This document shows, one piece after another, positions 5,077 to 6,169 of a stretch of 6,169 nt of DNA. Position 1 is the stretch's first letter, and every line of letters starts with the position of its first letter. The stretch spans positions 1-6,169 of the forward strand of contig JADGNM010000168.1 in the NCBI GenBank assembly GCA_017883485.1. The letters are read 5' to 3'. This DNA comes from Methanosarcina sp. GTDB lineage: Archaea; Halobacteriota; Methanosarcinia; Methanosarcinales; Methanosarcinaceae. The translations under genes were made by a program, and so were the position numbers. A model generated the notes under the pieces. It saw only the letters and a list, made by a program, of their open reading frames with translations. It did no database searches and had not been told where the DNA came from.

Positions 5077-6169
5077 ATGTTTGAATTAAATAAAGAGACA
5101 GGACTCAAATTGGATAATAACCGTTTAATGAGGATAATTTCCTATTTATTTCCGTTAGCTATAACTTTCGTGGTAATATTTACGTTCTTATGGATGTTTG
5201 CAGTCGGGAAATTCGGTTACGCACTTAGGGGACTATTTTCTGGAGTTCCTGCAATAATTTCCTGCCTTTTTGTATTGTTCATTTACAGAAAAGATGTGAG
5301 TCTGCATGATATAGACGTGCTTCAGTCATTGAATATGAGGTCTTTCACGTATCTATTTGGGATATTTTATATCAGTTCCCTGGTATCACTCCTGCTGTCT
5401 CAGCAAAACAGACCCTGGTATTATTTCATCTTTATTCTGGTGTTGTACCTATTGGTATTCCTGCAAATATTCTCTGAAAATGTAAACCCTTCTCTTATTC
5501 TATTAGAAACTTTCTTAATCATGATTAACCTGATTTATAGTGTCACATTAAATTACGATTTCTACTTCGGGACAACAGATATCCTTCCCCATGTCTTTCT
5601 CTCAGAACTTACGTCTATTTCCGGACAGATAATTCCGGCCTCACTAAGTGATTATTCATACTTCCCGTTGTATCATATACTTATTGCAGAAGCTTCCAAG
5701 CTCCTGAATTTAAGCGCAAAGACTTCTCTGTTTTTGATAACTGCGCCGATTTATGCAGTCACCGTAGTTTTTCTTTACTACCTTTTTAATTACATAACAA
5801 ACAACAGGCAAATTTCCCTCCTTTCATGCGTACTATTTTCAGCGAGTTCCGTTGTACTATACTACGGCGCAAATGTAATCACCCGCACAATGGCATTCAT
5901 AGCTTTCGTTATATTATTGTACCTGATTTATAGCGTCAATTTCAAGAAGGATAAAATTTCTTTAAAAATTCTTTCAGTAATCGTTGCAATCTTTTTAACT
6001 CTAGTTCATAACGTCTCTCTGCCTCAAATTGTCATACTGCTGATCATTCTATTTGTTTCTGAATATATAATAGAAAGCGGCAACTACATAAGCAAGCCCT
6101 TTTTCTTGTTTCTAAATGTTACTTTCGTTGGATACTGGTTTTTTGTGGCATATTTGTTTTCCTCTGCTA
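5077..6169 (+). CDS. polytopic membrane protein, GT-C glycosyltransferase-like, truncated by the window edge
   Basis: An open frame of 364 codons runs from the ATG at 5077 to the right edge without a stop. A short polar N-terminus (MFELNKETGL) is followed by about ten hydrophobic helices, starting near residues 20-42, 54-70, 88-108 and 114-131. After the helix around 141-158 comes a loop with DFYFGTTDILPHVF (161-174) and then DYSYFPLYH (192-200). Acidic residues and His in a loop between early helices, followed by an aromatic/Pro-rich segment, are typical of lipid-linked-sugar-using GT-C enzymes and of related archaeal surface-glycan proteins. The pattern is a resemblance, not a family match. 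A role as a transferase using polyprenyl-phosphate sugar on the outer face, or in moving or joining glycans, is inferred from this and from the two GT2 neighbours. The C-terminal part, which could hold a soluble domain, is missing. The gene is visibly more AT-rich than the first GT2. Confidence 0.85.
   Translation, partial: MFELNKETGLKLDNNRLMRIISYLFPLAITFVVIFTFLWMFAVGKFGYALRGLFSGVPAIISCLFVLFIYRKDVSLHDIDVLQSLNMRSFTYLFGIFYISSLVSLLLSQQNRPWYYFIFILVLYLLVFLQIFSENVNPSLILLETFLIMINLIYSVTLNYDFYFGTTDILPHVFLSELTSISGQIIPASLSDYSYFPLYHILIAEASKLLNLSAKTSLFLITAPIYAVTVVFLYYLFNYITNNRQISLLSCVLFSASSVVLYYGANVITRTMAFIAFVILLYLIYSVNFKKDKISLKILSVIVAIFLTLVHNVSLPQIVILLIILFVSEYIIESGNYISKPFFLFLNVTFVGYWFFVAYLFSSA

Overview
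The window looks like chromosomal DNA from a methanogenic archaeon of the Methanosarcina type. The evidence is indirect: archaeal protein families (DUF1616, dolichyl-phosphate-type GT2, multi-pass GT-C-like membrane protein), archaeal TATA-like boxes, Shine-Dalgarno-type start sites, long AT-rich intergenic stretches and moderate GC in the genes. There is no rRNA, tRNA or other marker, so the genus is an inference.

Layout. Positions 1-89 may hold the 3' tail of a plus-strand gene that enters from the left and cannot be named. A 255-base gap with T-tracts follows. Positions 345-2077 hold a two-gene minus-strand unit: a DUF1616 membrane protein whose outward-facing tail carries many N-glycosylation sequons, then, two bases after its stop, a CPBP-family intramembrane protease starting at GTG. 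About 870 bases of AT-rich DNA separate this unit from the divergent plus-strand genes. This gap holds candidate promoters, a hairpin followed by a T-tract, a possible 28-residue minus-strand small ORF, and a decayed or non-canonical reading frame directly before the first glycosyltransferase. From 2958 there is a dolichyl-phosphate-sugar-synthase-like GT2 with two C-terminal membrane helices, closely followed by a second GT2 with C-terminal membrane helices. After a 183-base gap with a dyad TATA promoter comes a multi-pass GT-C-like membrane protein that runs off the right edge.

How the genes fit together. The plus-strand genes have the parts expected of lipid-linked glycan assembly for archaeal surface N-glycosylation: a DPM/AglJ-like enzyme charging a polyprenyl phosphate, an ExoA-like GT2 extending a glycan, and a polytopic protein that may use a lipid-linked sugar donor. 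The divergent DUF1616 protein is an obvious potential glycan acceptor because it ends in five Asn-Val-Thr sequons within a tandem repeat. The link between the two sides is inference.

The most unusual observation is that the second GT2, the gap after it and the GT-C-like gene form one reading frame interrupted only by two amber (TAG) codons, in a group of organisms where UAG can encode pyrrolysine. It may be coincidence, because the downstream gene has its own promoter-like dyad and ribosome binding site.
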